Origin: Alphaproteobacteria bacterium
GTDB taxonomy: Bacteria; Pseudomonadota; Alphaproteobacteria; RS24
NCBI GenBank assembly: GCA_028816945.1
Contig: JAPPQG010000047.1
Coordinates: forward strand, 1 to 6,440
DNA: 6,440 nt
Reading direction: 5' to 3'
The notes under the pieces were generated by a model, which saw only the letters and a list, made by a program, of their open reading frames with translations, was not told the origin of the DNA and did not search any database. The first letter of the stretch is position 1. Every line of letters begins with the position of its first letter. Positions 5,942-6,440 of the stretch are shown in pieces. The position numbers and the translations under genes are program-made.

Positions 5942-6440
5942 ATGCCCCAACTTGACCCTGCAAGTTTTGCGCCTCAACTCGTTTGGCTTGCGATTAGTTT
6001 TATCATCCTATATGTGTTGCTCTCCATTTATGCTTTGCCGAAATTAGGCAATATTTTGGAAGCACGCAAAAACCGCATTGCCGATGATTTAGAAAAGGCC
6101 GCCCATATGCGCGATGAGGCTGAAAAGGCATTAGCCGAATATGAGGCGACCCTAAAACAAGCCCGCCAAGAGGCGCAAGCCATTGTCCAGCAAGCCCGCA
6201 CCGCCGCCGCGGCCAAATTAGAGCAAGAAGAGGCGAAATTAAAAGCCCGCCTTGCCGATAATATGCGCGACGCTGAAACACGGCTTGAACAAGCGCGCCA
6301 AACAGCTTTAGCAAATATTAATGAAACAGCCTGTGCGGTGAGCGGGGCGATTATTGAAGCGGCACTTGGCACAAAGCCCGCGCCAGATTTAATTGCCGAA
6401 GCGGTGGCGGCCGAATCTGCCGCCCATGCGAAAATAAAAG
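5942..6440 (+). CDS. atpF': F-type ATP synthase subunit b' (partial, runs off the right edge)
   Basis: An open frame of 166 codons starts at ATG 5942 and has no stop before the window ends. It encodes a b/b'-type peripheral-stalk subunit, which links the membrane sector to F1. The start MPQLDPASFAPQLVWLAISF, the single membrane helix at about residues 11-32 and the following ALPKLGNILEARKNRIADDL are typical of the b' paralogue of alphaproteobacteria and other photosynthetic-type operons. Residues from about 38 onward form a charged, alanine-rich right-handed coiled-coil-like helix that dimerises with b. The ribosome binding site is weak (GTGAG at 5929-5933), and the 17-base gap after atpE suggests partial coupling. 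A paired atpF (b) gene would be expected just downstream. Which paralogue is b and which b' rests on family resemblance; b' is clearly favoured. Confidence 0.94.
   Translation, partial: MPQLDPASFAPQLVWLAISFIILYVLLSIYALPKLGNILEARKNRIADDLEKAAHMRDEAEKALAEYEATLKQARQEAQAIVQQARTAAAAKLEQEEAKLKARLADNMRDAETRLEQARQTALANINETACAVSGAIIEAALGTKPAPDLIAEAVAAESAAHAKIK

Overview
This window carries six protein genes, all on the + strand and closely packed. It looks like core chromosome from an alphaproteobacterium. The support is the gene order (periplasmic DsbA-type thiol oxidoreductase, then smc, then the ATP synthase Fo genes), a separate b' (atpF') gene after atpE, and the alphaproteobacterial character of the AtpI, AtpB, AtpE and SMC proteins. 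Base composition is moderate by eye, with frequent A/T-ending codons such as TTA, so a typical high-GC member is unlikely. A marine lineage such as SAR116 or a relative is possible, but that is a guess. No mobile element, phage gene, CRISPR array, tRNA or rRNA was seen.

Layout. Bases 12-698 encode a secreted DsbA-family thioredoxin-fold protein with a CNHC active site. Its stop overlaps the start of smc (695-4297) by four bases, so the two are probably co-transcribed and translationally coupled. The SMC protein has both ATPase half-motif sets, two long coiled coils and a strongly diverged, tryptophan-rich hinge. A short gap (4298-4411) holds a plausible sigma-70-type promoter and a 13-bp-period direct repeat, and leads into the Fo cluster: atpI (4412-4762), atpB (4797-5576), atpE (5697-5924) and atpF' (from 5942, running off the right edge).

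Function. The Fo genes together encode the membrane proton channel of F-type ATP synthase: AtpI helps c-ring assembly, AtpB (a) and AtpE (c ring) carry protons, and b' forms half of the peripheral stalk. The b, F1 and epsilon-type genes are not in the window. SMC acts separately in chromosome condensation and segregation, and the DsbA-like protein forms disulfides in the periplasm. Their adjacency appears to be inherited synteny rather than a pathway.

The least ordinary stretch is the 120-bp atpB-atpE gap (5577-5696). It contains an 11-bp A/T-rich tandem repeat immediately upstream of the atpE ribosome binding site. The atpI leader also carries a repeated element sharing the core AACATT. I found no convincing evidence of an undescribed multi-gene system. 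The leader repeats and the divergent SMC hinge are the items most worth checking.
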